Assembly: GCF_030388665.1 (NCBI RefSeq)
Contig: NZ_CP128846.1
Span: 7,018,501 to 7,082,500 of the forward strand
Length of the DNA: 64,000 bases
Direction: 5' to 3'
Source: Streptomyces flavofungini
GTDB taxonomy: Bacteria > Actinomycetota > Actinomycetes > Streptomycetales > Streptomycetaceae
The translations under genes and the position numbers were made by a program. Below are positions 26,544 to 34,815 of this stretch, in pieces (within the stretch, counting starts at the first letter, position 1; the number at the start of each line of letters is the position of its first letter). A model generated the notes under the pieces. That model was given only the letters and a program-made list of their open reading frames with translations. It was not told the origin of the DNA and ran no database searches.

Positions 26544-28340
26544 ATGGACGCCAGGCACCACGTGGCAGACGACGGCACCGGCACGCGCGGCGACAGCTTC
26601 CGGGTGGGCGCGGACGACTTCGAACTCGACGGACGGCCGGTGCGGCTGCTCTCGGGGGCGCTGCACTACTTCCGGGTGCACGAGGCCCAGTGGGGGCACC
26701 GGCTCGCGATGCTGCGGGCCATGGGCCTCAACTGCGTCGAGACGTACGTCCCCTGGAACCTGCACGAACCCCGCCCCGGCGAACTCCACGACGTCACGGC
26801 CCTCGGCCGCTTCCTCGACGCCGCCCACGCCGCGGGCCTGTGGGCCATCGTCCGCCCCGGCCCCTACATCTGCGCCGAGTGGGACAACGGCGGCCTGCCG
26901 CACTGGCTGACCGCCGAGGCCGGCAGCCGCGTCCGCACCCGCGACGCGGCCTACCTCGCGCACGTCGAACGCTGGTTCGCCCGCCTCCTGCCCCAGGTCG
27001 TGTCCCGGCAACACGACCGCGGCGGCCCCGTGATCATGGTGCAGGTCGAGAACGAGTACGGCAGCTACGGCTCCGACCAGGTCTATCTGCGCCGCCTCAC
27101 CGACCTCCTCCGCGCCCACGGCGTCACCGCGGAACTGTGCACCTCCGACGGCCCCGAGGACCACATGCTGACCGGCGGCAGCGTCCCCGGCGTCCTCGCC
27201 ACCGTGAACTTCGGCTCCGCCGCCCGCGACGGCTTCGCCACCCTCCGCCGCCACCGCCCCAAGGGCCCCCTGATGTGCATGGAGTTCTGGTGCGGCTGGT
27301 TCGACCACTGGGGCGCCGAACCCGTCCTGCGCGACCCCGCCGACGCCGCGGCCGCCCTCCGCGAGATCCTCGACCTCGGCGCCTCCGTCAACCTCTACAT
27401 GGCCCACGGCGGCACCAACTTCGCCGGCTGGGCGGGCGCGAACCGGGCCGGCGGCACCCTCCACGACGGCCGCCTGCAACCCGACGTCACCTCCTACGAC
27501 TACGACGCGCCCATCGACGAACGAGGCCGCCCCACGGAGAAGTTCTGGCTCTTCCGCGACATCCTCGCCGCCTACGCCGACGGCCCCCTGCCCGAGGTCC
27601 CGGCCACCCCGGCCGCACTCGCCGCCCCCGCCACGACCCGCCTCACCGACCGGGTGCCCCTCGACACCCTCGCCGACCACCTCGGCACCCCCGAGACCGA
27701 CCACGCCGTCCCACCCACCTTCGAGGAACTCGGCGTCGACCGCGGCCTGGTCCGCTACACCCTCGACCTGCCGGGACCCCGGCAGCCCTACCCCCTGTCC
27801 GTGCGCGGCCTGCGCGACCGCGCCGTCGCGTACGTCGACGGGACCCGGGCCGGAGTCCTCACCGAGGACACCCCCACCCTCCCCGACCCCGTCCCCGGGC
27901 CCGCCCGCGTGACCCTCTGGACCGAGTCGCTCGGCCGCGTCAACTACGGGCCCCGGCTCGGCGAGGCCAAGGGCATCACCGGGGGCGTCCTCCACGAACG
28001 GCAGTACGTGCACGGGGTGCGGGCCGTCGGGCTGCCCCTGGGCGCCTTCGACGACGCCGACGCCGTCCGCCGCCTGCCCACCGACACGGCGGCCCCCGGG
28101 GCGGCCGGGCTCTACCGCGGCACCCTCGACGTGCGCGGGCCCGGCGACGCCGCCCTCGAACTCCCCGGCTGGGGGCGCGGCTTCGCCTGGATCAACGGCT
28201 TCTGCCTCGGCCGCTACTGGAACGCCGGGCCGCAGCTCGCCCTCCATGTGCCCGGGCCCGTGCTGCGGGAGGGGACCAACGAGGTGTGGGTGCTCGAAGT
28301 CGAGGGGGAGGCGGGGGAGAGGCTGGTGCGGCTGACCTGA
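26544..28340 (+). CDS. Beta-galactosidase, glycoside hydrolase family 35
   Basis: A 598-residue retaining beta-galactosidase. The catalytic barrel begins FELDGRPVRLLSGALHYFR and shows the acid/base Glu112 in PYICAEWDNGGLP and the nucleophile Glu247 in MCMEFWCGWFDHWG, followed by NLYMAHGGTNFAGW. C-terminal beta domains end with GWGRGFAWINGFCLGRYW, as usual for the family. No signal peptide is visible, so the enzyme is probably cytoplasmic and acts on imported galactosides. ATG 26544 is chosen for the GGGAGGG 5 nt upstream; GTG 26514 and ATG 26526 are alternatives. The divergent AraC gene is the likely regulator. Confidence 0.94.
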   Translation: MDARHHVADDGTGTRGDSFRVGADDFELDGRPVRLLSGALHYFRVHEAQWGHRLAMLRAMGLNCVETYVPWNLHEPRPGELHDVTALGRFLDAAHAAGLWAIVRPGPYICAEWDNGGLPHWLTAEAGSRVRTRDAAYLAHVERWFARLLPQVVSRQHDRGGPVIMVQVENEYGSYGSDQVYLRRLTDLLRAHGVTAELCTSDGPEDHMLTGGSVPGVLATVNFGSAARDGFATLRRHRPKGPLMCMEFWCGWFDHWGAEPVLRDPADAAAALREILDLGASVNLYMAHGGTNFAGWAGANRAGGTLHDGRLQPDVTSYDYDAPIDERGRPTEKFWLFRDILAAYADGPLPEVPATPAALAAPATTRLTDRVPLDTLADHLGTPETDHAVPPTFEELGVDRGLVRYTLDLPGPRQPYPLSVRGLRDRAVAYVDGTRAGVLTEDTPTLPDPVPGPARVTLWTESLGRVNYGPRLGEAKGITGGVLHERQYVHGVRAVGLPLGAFDDADAVRRLPTDTAAPGAAGLYRGTLDVRGPGDAALELPGWGRGFAWINGFCLGRYWNAGPQLALHVPGPVLREGTNEVWVLEVEGEAGERLVRLT

Positions 28341-28677
28341 CCTGCGCGGGGCGCCCCGGCCCCACCCTCTCCCCGAAACCGGGGGCCGCGCCCCCTGGAC
28401 CTCCCTGGTCGGCGCGAAGCGGCGATTCGGCGCCAGGCTGTCCCACGCGACGGGGGCACCCACTCCGGTGCCCGGGGCGCAGCCCCGATTTCGGGAAGGG
28501 GTGGGACGGGGGAGCGCCCCCGCAAGGCCCCGCCGCACCCCTAACACCCACCCCGCCCCACCACCAAACTCCCCACCCCCCAATACCCCTTTCGGGTTTC
28601 GATCGTTGCGCTTTCCGGGCATGCCGTCCACCGTCCGTACAGGCTGGTGACCCCACCCGCACACCCGGAGGACAGCC
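28341..28677. repeat. Gene-free stretch with a long imperfect inverted repeat
   Basis: Arm 1 (28360-28394, containing CCCCGAAACCGGGGGCCGCG) and arm 2 (28474-28505, containing GGGGCGCAGCCCCGATTTCG) are mutually complementary over about 32 positions with a few mismatches and enclose 79 bp. Both arms also fold on themselves. The rest of the gap, to 28677, is C-rich and holds no gene and no recognisable iron box (no TTAGGTTAGG-like sequence). GGAGGACAGCC precedes the next start. Confidence 0.7.
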
Positions 28678-30069
28678 ATGAGCAGCCCCCCGCCCCTCGC
28701 CGGCGGACCCCGAGGCCCCGACGCCCTGCGGCCGCTGCTCGCCACGGTCCTCGACGTGCTGGCGGCCGGCGCCCAGGCCCGCGGCGGCCCCCTGCCGCCC
28801 GGCGGTCCGGGCGCCGTGGCGGCCAGGGTCGGACAGGCGGCGGGCGACCTCCTGCCGGAACACGGCACCGGCGCCGAGGAAGCGCTGCGCGCACTCGTGG
28901 GCGCCGTGGGCGAGGGCGCGGCGGACCCCGCGAACCCCCTGTGCGCCGCACACCTGCACTGCCCACCCCTGGCCCTCGCCGTAGCGGCCGACCTCGCCGC
29001 GTCCGCCCTGAACCCGTCCATGGACTCCTGGGACCAGGCCCCCGCCGCGTCCGCCCTCGAAGCACTCCTCACCGAGACGATCGCCACCGAAGTCCACGGC
29101 GACGGGGGCGACGCCCTCGTCACCACCGGCGGCACCGAGTCCAACCAACTCGCCCTCCTCCTGGCCCGCGAACAGGCCGCCGCCCACGGCCACCCCCTGC
29201 ACCTCCTCGTCGGCGCCAACGCCCACCACTCCCTGCGCCGCGCCGCCTGGCTCCTCGGCCTGCCCGAGCCCGTCACCGTGCCCGCCCCCGCCGGCGTACT
29301 CGACCCGGCCGCCCTCGACGAGGCACTCAGTGAACTCCCCGGCGGGCGCGGCCACTTCCTCGTCACCGCCACCGCGGGCACCACCGACGCCGGCCTCATC
29401 GACCCCCTCACCGACATCGCCGACCTGTGCGCGAGCCACGGCGCCCGCCTGCACGTCGACGCCGCCTACGGCGCCGGCCTGCTCTTCAGCGACACCCGCC
29501 GGAACAAGCTCCACGGCCTCGACCGCGCCGACAGCGTCGCCCTCGACCTGCACAAACTCGGCTGGCAACCAGCGGCAGCCGGACTCCTCACCGTCCGCGA
29601 CCCCGCCGACACCGCCGTCCTCACCCACCGCGCCGACTACCTCAACGCCGACGACGACACCGAAGCCGGACTGCCCGACCTCCTCGGCCGCTCCCTGCGC
29701 ACCACCCGCCGCCCCGACGCCCTGAAGATCGCCGTCACCCTCAAGGCCCTCGGCCGCGCCGGGCTCGGTGACCTGGTCGACCAAGTCTGCGACCATGCGA
29801 GGGAGTTCGCCGACCTCGTCGCCGACCACCCCGGCTTCGAGCTGTACGACAAACCGGCCATCAGCACCGTCCTGTTCCGGCCCACCGACGCCGACGACGA
29901 CCACATCGCCCGCGTACGGAGGAAACTCCTCGGCGACGGCACCGCCGTCCTCGGCCGCGCCCAGCTCGACGGCCGCCGCTGGCTCAAAGTGACGCTGCTC
30001 AACCCCTACACCCGCACCGAAGACCTCGCGGCCCTGCTCGCGCTCGTGGAAGGAGCCACTCCCCGATGA
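28678..30069 (+). CDS. PLP-dependent amino acid decarboxylase, DesA-like
   Basis: A 463-residue fold-type I group II decarboxylase, resembling lysine/diaminobutyrate decarboxylases such as DesA, which makes cadaverine for desferrioxamine. Motifs include NPSMDSWDQAP, TTGGTESNQLALLLARE, HVDAAYGAGLLFSD (PLP aspartate) and the Schiff-base lysine in DLHKLGW (Lys293), then SLRTTRRPDALK. The N-terminal region is shorter and unlike DesA of S. coelicolor, so the substrate may differ. The stop overlaps the hydroxylase start in ATGA, meaning the two are co-translated. The pairing strongly suggests an N-hydroxylated diamine product. Confidence 0.87.
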   Translation: MSSPPPLAGGPRGPDALRPLLATVLDVLAAGAQARGGPLPPGGPGAVAARVGQAAGDLLPEHGTGAEEALRALVGAVGEGAADPANPLCAAHLHCPPLALAVAADLAASALNPSMDSWDQAPAASALEALLTETIATEVHGDGGDALVTTGGTESNQLALLLAREQAAAHGHPLHLLVGANAHHSLRRAAWLLGLPEPVTVPAPAGVLDPAALDEALSELPGGRGHFLVTATAGTTDAGLIDPLTDIADLCASHGARLHVDAAYGAGLLFSDTRRNKLHGLDRADSVALDLHKLGWQPAAAGLLTVRDPADTAVLTHRADYLNADDDTEAGLPDLLGRSLRTTRRPDALKIAVTLKALGRAGLGDLVDQVCDHAREFADLVADHPGFELYDKPAISTVLFRPTDADDDHIARVRRKLLGDGTAVLGRAQLDGRRWLKVTLLNPYTRTEDLAALLALVEGATPR

Positions 30070-31514
30070 CGGCGACGCCCGAACTGCCCGACCGGCCGCC
30101 CCAGGCGCCCACCGCCCCCACCGCACCCCGCGACCTGGTCGGCATCGGCATCGGCCCGTTCAACCTGTCCCTCGCCGCCCTCGCCCAGCCCCTGGAAGGA
30201 CTCGACGCCGCCTTCTACGAACAGCGGCCCTCCTTCCACTGGCACCCCGGCCTCCTCATCGACGGCGCCACCCTCCAAGTCCCCTTCCTCGCCGACCTGG
30301 TGACCCTCGCCGACCCCGCGAACCCCTGGTCGTTCCTCAGCTACCTGCGCGCCCGCGAACGCCTCTTCCCCTTCTACTTCGCCGAGCGCTTCCACATCCA
30401 GCGCGCCGAATACGACGCCTACTGCCGCTGGGTCAGCGAGAACCTGCCCGCACTCCACTTCGGCCACCAGATCGACGCCGTCCGCTGGAACCCCGAACGG
30501 AACTTCTTCGAAGTCGACTTCACCCAGCTCGACGCCGACGGCGAAGCCGAAGCACTCGGCCGCACCCACGCCCGCAACATCGCCATCGGCGTCGGCACCG
30601 CACCCTACGTACCCGAACCCCTGCGGCCCCTCGCCGACGCCCCCACCGTCCCCGTCATCCACGCCGCCGACTACCTCCTGCACCGCGACCGCTTCCTCGC
30701 CGCCGACCACATCACCGTCATCGGCTCAGGACAGTCCGGCGCCGAAGTCTTCCTCGACCTGCTCCGGCACCGCCCACCCGGCGCCGAACGACTCCACTGG
30801 CTGGCCCGCACCCCCGCCTTCGCCCCCATGGAGTACTCCAAGCTCGGCCTGGAACACTTCACCCCCGACTACACCCGCTACTTCCACGCCCTGCCCGAAC
30901 CCGTCCGCGACCGCCTCGTCCCCGGCCAGTGGCAGCTCCACAAAGGCATCGACACCGACACCATCGCCGCCATCCACGACGAGCTGTACCAACGCACCCT
31001 CCACGGCGGCTGGCCCGACGCCACCCTCACCCCCGGCGTCGCCGTCCGCACCGCGGGACGCGTCGGCGCCACCCGCGTCGAACTCCACCTCGAACACCTC
31101 GAACAGGGCAGCCGCTCCCGCATCACCACCGACGCCGTCATCCTCGCCACCGGCTACCAGGAACGCCCCCTCGACCAACTCCTCGCCGGGCTCGACCCCT
31201 ACATGCGCCGCGACTCCTCCGAGCGCCCCCGCATCGACGAGCAGTACCGCCTCGTCCTCGACCCCTCCGTCACCGGCACCGGCAGCAACATCTACGTCCA
31301 GAACGCCGAACGCCACACCCACGGCGTCGGCGCCCCCGACCTCGGCCTCGCCGCCTGGCGCAGCGCCACCATCCTCAACACCCTCACCGGCAAGAACCCC
31401 TACCCCCTGCCGGACCGCACCGCCTTCACCAGCTTCGGCCTCGCCGACCCCCGCCCCCGCACCCCGGACCGGCCCACCACCACCCACCCCAACCTCGTAC
31501 GCCTCAAGAACTGA
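30066..31514 (+). CDS. Lysine/ornithine/diamine N-monooxygenase, DesB-like
   Basis: A 482-residue flavin N-hydroxylase of the IucD/SidA/DesB group, using FAD, NADPH and O2 to hydroxylate a terminal amine. The FAD fold GIGIGPFNLSLA lies near residue 25, HWHPGLLIDGATLQVPFLADLVTL is the family substrate/FAD segment, GSGQSGAEVF near residue 222 is the NADPH fold, and ILATGYQERPLD and IYVQNAERHTHGVG are C-terminal signatures. The C-terminus ends with the family segment AFTSFGL. It overlaps the decarboxylase by 4 nt. No acyltransferase (DesC) or NIS synthetase (DesD) follows; the next gene is convergent and unrelated. Confidence 0.9.
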   Translation: MTATPELPDRPPQAPTAPTAPRDLVGIGIGPFNLSLAALAQPLEGLDAAFYEQRPSFHWHPGLLIDGATLQVPFLADLVTLADPANPWSFLSYLRARERLFPFYFAERFHIQRAEYDAYCRWVSENLPALHFGHQIDAVRWNPERNFFEVDFTQLDADGEAEALGRTHARNIAIGVGTAPYVPEPLRPLADAPTVPVIHAADYLLHRDRFLAADHITVIGSGQSGAEVFLDLLRHRPPGAERLHWLARTPAFAPMEYSKLGLEHFTPDYTRYFHALPEPVRDRLVPGQWQLHKGIDTDTIAAIHDELYQRTLHGGWPDATLTPGVAVRTAGRVGATRVELHLEHLEQGSRSRITTDAVILATGYQERPLDQLLAGLDPYMRRDSSERPRIDEQYRLVLDPSVTGTGSNIYVQNAERHTHGVGAPDLGLAAWRSATILNTLTGKNPYPLPDRTAFTSFGLADPRPRTPDRPTTTHPNLVRLKN

Positions 31515-31929
31515 CCCCGCGCCGCTTCACCCTCGCCCCCGGCGCACCCAGCTCCCTGAGCGCACCCACCGGCGCCACCACCCGCCGCGACCGGGGGCAC
31601 GACCACACGGCCACACCCCCGGCCACCGACGCGTCCAACGGATGCGACGCCGGATGATCCGGACACTCCGGCCACGTCGCGGGCAACAACTGCGCGGCCA
31701 GCGCCTCCACCGCCCAGTCCTTCACCTGCTCCGCCAGACTCGCCACCTGCTCCGCCGGACCCGCGTACTCCGGCACCGAGACCCCCACCCCCGAACCATC
31801 GGCCTCGTACAGCACGACCAACGGCTCGTCGTCGAAGTCCAACTCCTCACGGACGATCGGCTGCACCGCACACGTCGCCTTCAGATCGCGCTCCACGACG
31901 GCCAGCGCCACGGCCAGTTCCTCGTTCAT
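31504..31929 (-). CDS. Small conserved-type protein of unknown function
   Basis: A 141-residue acidic soluble protein with no signal or membrane span. It contains WPECPDHPASHPLDA followed by AVWSCPRSRRVVAPVGAL; the paired Cys-His elements (CPxH and SCP) could bind a metal. The family is not recognised by name. It is convergent with the hydroxylase gene and overlaps it by 11 bp; upstream on the same strand lies the nucleotidase gene, whose 3' end is 17 nt away. Confidence 0.75.
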   Translation of the reverse strand: MNEELAVALAVVERDLKATCAVQPIVREELDFDDEPLVVLYEADGSGVGVSVPEYAGPAEQVASLAEQVKDWAVEALAAQLLPATWPECPDHPASHPLDASVAGGVAVWSCPRSRRVVAPVGALRELGAPGARVKRRGVSS

Positions 31930-31946
31930 ACGGCCGAGGCTAGACC

Positions 31947-33758
31947 TCAGAACACCGGCGTGCCCTCACGGGTCAGCCGCCAGCCCACCGCCGCGAACTC
32001 CGCCGGATCCACCGTCCCCTTCGCCTTCACCCACGAAATGATCGTGTTGCGGATCTCGTCGGAATTCGCCCACACCTGCTTCGCCGCCGCCACATGCGGG
32101 AAATTGCCGCCACCACTCGCCCGGTAATTGTTCACCGCGAGCACGAACTCCGCCTTCGGATCGAGATCCTTCCCTTCGAACCGCAGATTCGTGATGCGGG
32201 ACCCGGCCGGCCGCGCGATGTCGATGTCGTACGTCACTCCGTACAGCGCGTCGTAGTTGTAGTCCGGAATGCTGTCCGCGTTCGTCAGCTTCGCCGGATC
32301 CACCGGGGCACCCACCGCCGTCCGCACGTAATAGCGCGCCGAGAACTCCAGATAGTCCTTCAACTGCGCACCCGTGATCAGCCGCGCCTCCAGGGTGTTC
32401 TCGAACGGATACAGGCCCGCCGCGTCCCGGATCGTCACCTCACCCGCCGGGATCTTCGCCGTCCGCGAGAAGCACGACGCCTGCGAGAGGACCGGCAGCT
32501 TCGCGTACGCTCCGCCCGCGAGCGCCGCCCGCACCGTCTCCGCCTGCACATGACTGATCAGATCGATGATCGCGACATCCTTGTACGGGCCCTCGGCCGT
32601 GCTCATCGCCTCCTTCGAGATACCGATGACCTGGTTCACGTACGCCACGACCTTCTTGTGCTCGTCCCCGAGCAGCCGCGTGATCCGCCGGTCCTCCGCC
32701 GCGGTGTTGGAGTTCAGGACCTTCGCCCCCGCCTTCACCACCCGCCAGCGGCCCTTCGACCACTCCACGTCGAAGTCGAACAGCGTGAGGCGCTGCCCCC
32801 ACTTCAACGGCTCCGACAGCACCACCTTCCTGCCCGTCTCCTTGTTCTCCACCAGATACTCGGGAATCTCCGTGTGCGCGTGCCCCACCAGAATCGCGTC
32901 GATCCCCGGCACCTGCTCCGCCACCAACGCCGCCGCGTTCTCGATGTACGGCAACTGATCCCCGTACGACGACGTACCACTCGACCCCGAATGCGCCGAC
33001 ACGATCACCACGTCCGCACCCATCGAACGCAGCCGCGGCACCCACTTCGCCGCCTGCTCCTCAAGCCCCGGGAACGTCATCTTCCCCTGGACGTTCGCCC
33101 TGTCCCAGATCGCTATCCCCGGATTCGTCAGACCGAGCACCGCGACCCGCACATCACGGCCGTGCGGAGTGCGAAGGCGGTGCATGCTGTACGGCGCGAA
33201 CGCGGGCCGCTGCGTCTTCGCGTCCAGCGCGTTCGCGCCGAGCAACGGGAAGTCGCACTGCTCCTCGAACTTCCGCAGCACCGGAATGCCGTAGTTGAAC
33301 TCGTGATTTCCCAGCGCCGCCGCGTCGTAGCCGATCGCGTTCATCGCCTGCGCCATCGGATGCACCGGACCCCGCGCGGCCGTGATCGGGTCGACCTTCG
33401 CGTAGTAGTACGACAGCTGGGTGCCCTGGATCGTGTCGCCCGCGTCGATGAGCAGCGTGTTCCGACGCCCCTTCTCCTTGCGGACCTCGTTCACCAGCGT
33501 GGAGATCTTCGCCAGGCCCACGTCGTTGTGGTCCTTGTCGTCGAACTCCTTGTCCGTGAAGTAGTCCCAGTTGAAGACATTGCCGTGCAGATCGGTCGTG
33601 CCCATCACCGTGAACGAGTAACGCCGAGGCCGCTTGCCCGGACGGGCCGCGCCCGGCGCCACGGCCGCGGCCGCCGGCGCCACCGCCGCACCCGCGAGCG
33701 CCACCCCCGCACCCGTCGCGGCGGACCGACCCAGGAACTTCCTGCGGTTCAGTGGCAT
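31947..33758 (-). CDS. Tat-exported 5'-nucleotidase / 2',3'-cyclic phosphodiesterase
   Basis: A 603-residue secreted phosphoesterase of the UshA/YfkN family that hydrolyses extracellular nucleotides and salvages phosphate or nucleosides. A twin-arginine signal (NRRKFLGRSAA) starts at residue 4. The dinuclear metallophosphatase motifs are DLHGN, DAGDTIQGT, GNHEFNYG, SAHSG and GHAHTEIPE, followed by a C-terminal 5'-nucleotidase domain (ASCFSRTAKIPAGEVTIRD, YPFENTL). ATG 33758 is chosen for its GAGGAAG site and fit to the Tat signal; an ATG ten codons upstream is the alternative. Confidence 0.93.
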   Translation of the reverse strand: MPLNRRKFLGRSAATGAGVALAGAAVAPAAAAVAPGAARPGKRPRRYSFTVMGTTDLHGNVFNWDYFTDKEFDDKDHNDVGLAKISTLVNEVRKEKGRRNTLLIDAGDTIQGTQLSYYYAKVDPITAARGPVHPMAQAMNAIGYDAAALGNHEFNYGIPVLRKFEEQCDFPLLGANALDAKTQRPAFAPYSMHRLRTPHGRDVRVAVLGLTNPGIAIWDRANVQGKMTFPGLEEQAAKWVPRLRSMGADVVIVSAHSGSSGTSSYGDQLPYIENAAALVAEQVPGIDAILVGHAHTEIPEYLVENKETGRKVVLSEPLKWGQRLTLFDFDVEWSKGRWRVVKAGAKVLNSNTAAEDRRITRLLGDEHKKVVAYVNQVIGISKEAMSTAEGPYKDVAIIDLISHVQAETVRAALAGGAYAKLPVLSQASCFSRTAKIPAGEVTIRDAAGLYPFENTLEARLITGAQLKDYLEFSARYYVRTAVGAPVDPAKLTNADSIPDYNYDALYGVTYDIDIARPAGSRITNLRFEGKDLDPKAEFVLAVNNYRASGGGNFPHVAAAKQVWANSDEIRNTIISWVKAKGTVDPAEFAAVGWRLTREGTPVF

Positions 33759-33903
33759 CTCGGCTTCCTCCAACACGTCGTACGACATCGGCGAACAGGG
33801 TTAACGCGCGTAGATTCTGACCCGCCCGAACGCCTGGCGACAGACCCGCCAGGTTTCGATCCGATGACTGTCCGCCACCCCCCACCGATGCGAGAGTGGG
33901 CCC

Positions 33904-34617
33904 ATGACCACCGACGAGCCGCAGCAGAGCGTCCCCTACGGCACCCCCGAAGCCCCCCGCCTCGCCGTCCGCGGCGAAGCCCACCTCGAAGTCGACCCCG
34001 AGATCGCCCGCATCGGCATCACCGTCAGCGCCCGCGGCACCGACCGCCGCGACGCCCTCGCCGACCTCACCCGCCGCAACGCCACCGTCATCGACCTCGT
34101 CAAGACCTACGGCGAAGCCGTCGAACGCGTCGAGACCGGCTCCTTCTCCATCACCCCCGAACTCACCAAACGCGGCAAGGGCGAACGCGTCCGCACCTAC
34201 CACGGCCGCGTCCACATCACCGCCGAACTCAGCGACTTCACCGCCCTCGGCGAACTCACCACCCGCATCGCCGACTTGGACCTCACCCACGTCAACGGCC
34301 CCTGGTGGTCCCTGCGCCCCGACTCACCCGCCCACCGCCGCGCCCGCCAGGAAGCGGTCAAGGAAGCCGTCCAGCGCGCCCGCGAATACGCCGACGCCCT
34401 CGGCACCGCCCTCGCCGCCCTCGTCGAGATCGCCGACATCGGCGCGGACAACGCTCCCTACCCGCCGTTCGGCGGCGGCCCCGCCGCCCCCGGCATGGCC
34501 CGCGCCGCCTACGGAGGCGCCCCCGAAGCCGCCGCCCCCCTCGACCTCGAACCCCAACGCCAGTCCGTCTACGCCCAGGTCAACGCGCGCTTCACCATGA
34601 ACCCGCCGCGCCTGTGA
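33904..34617 (+). CDS. SIMPL-domain (DUF541) protein
   Basis: A 237-residue SIMPL-domain protein. The domain runs from about residue 20 (PRLAVRGEAHLEVDPEIARI) through YHGRVHITAELSDF and RARQEAVKEAVQRAREYADALG to the end. The family is widespread and linked to periplasmic or envelope stress in other bacteria, but this copy has no signal peptide, so it is probably cytoplasmic. A Pro/Ala-rich loop lies near residue 185. It is divergent from the nucleotidase gene with 145 bp between them, and no promoter was clear. Confidence 0.87.
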   Translation: MTTDEPQQSVPYGTPEAPRLAVRGEAHLEVDPEIARIGITVSARGTDRRDALADLTRRNATVIDLVKTYGEAVERVETGSFSITPELTKRGKGERVRTYHGRVHITAELSDFTALGELTTRIADLDLTHVNGPWWSLRPDSPAHRRARQEAVKEAVQRAREYADALGTALAALVEIADIGADNAPYPPFGGGPAAPGMARAAYGGAPEAAAPLDLEPQRQSVYAQVNARFTMNPPRL

Positions 34618-34803
34618 CCACCACGGCACTCCACCACGCTGAGCAACCGCAACCATCGCAACTGTGACTCCCCGACGTCCCGTTGACCTCTGAACGCGCT
34701 CATCAGAGCGAGCACGCGCACACTTCAACACTTGTCAAGACCCTTTCATGCAAAGGTCGTTGAGTAGTCACGCGCAGCCAAACCTCTACCCGCCAGTAAG
34801 GCC

Positions 34804-34809
34804 TAGGCT
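34804..34809 (+). promoter_or_regulatory. -10 element for a leaderless pyk transcript
   Basis: TAGGCT ends 6 nt before the pyk ATG and no Shine-Dalgarno sequence lies between, which would place the transcription start at or next to the ATG. No clear -35 was found. Confidence 0.45.
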
Positions 34810-34815
34810 CGAAGC

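Noticed and set aside
28678..31514. Complete desferrioxamine (des) cluster
   Set aside because: Only desA- and desB-like genes are present; the next gene is on the other strand and unrelated to DesC or DesD.
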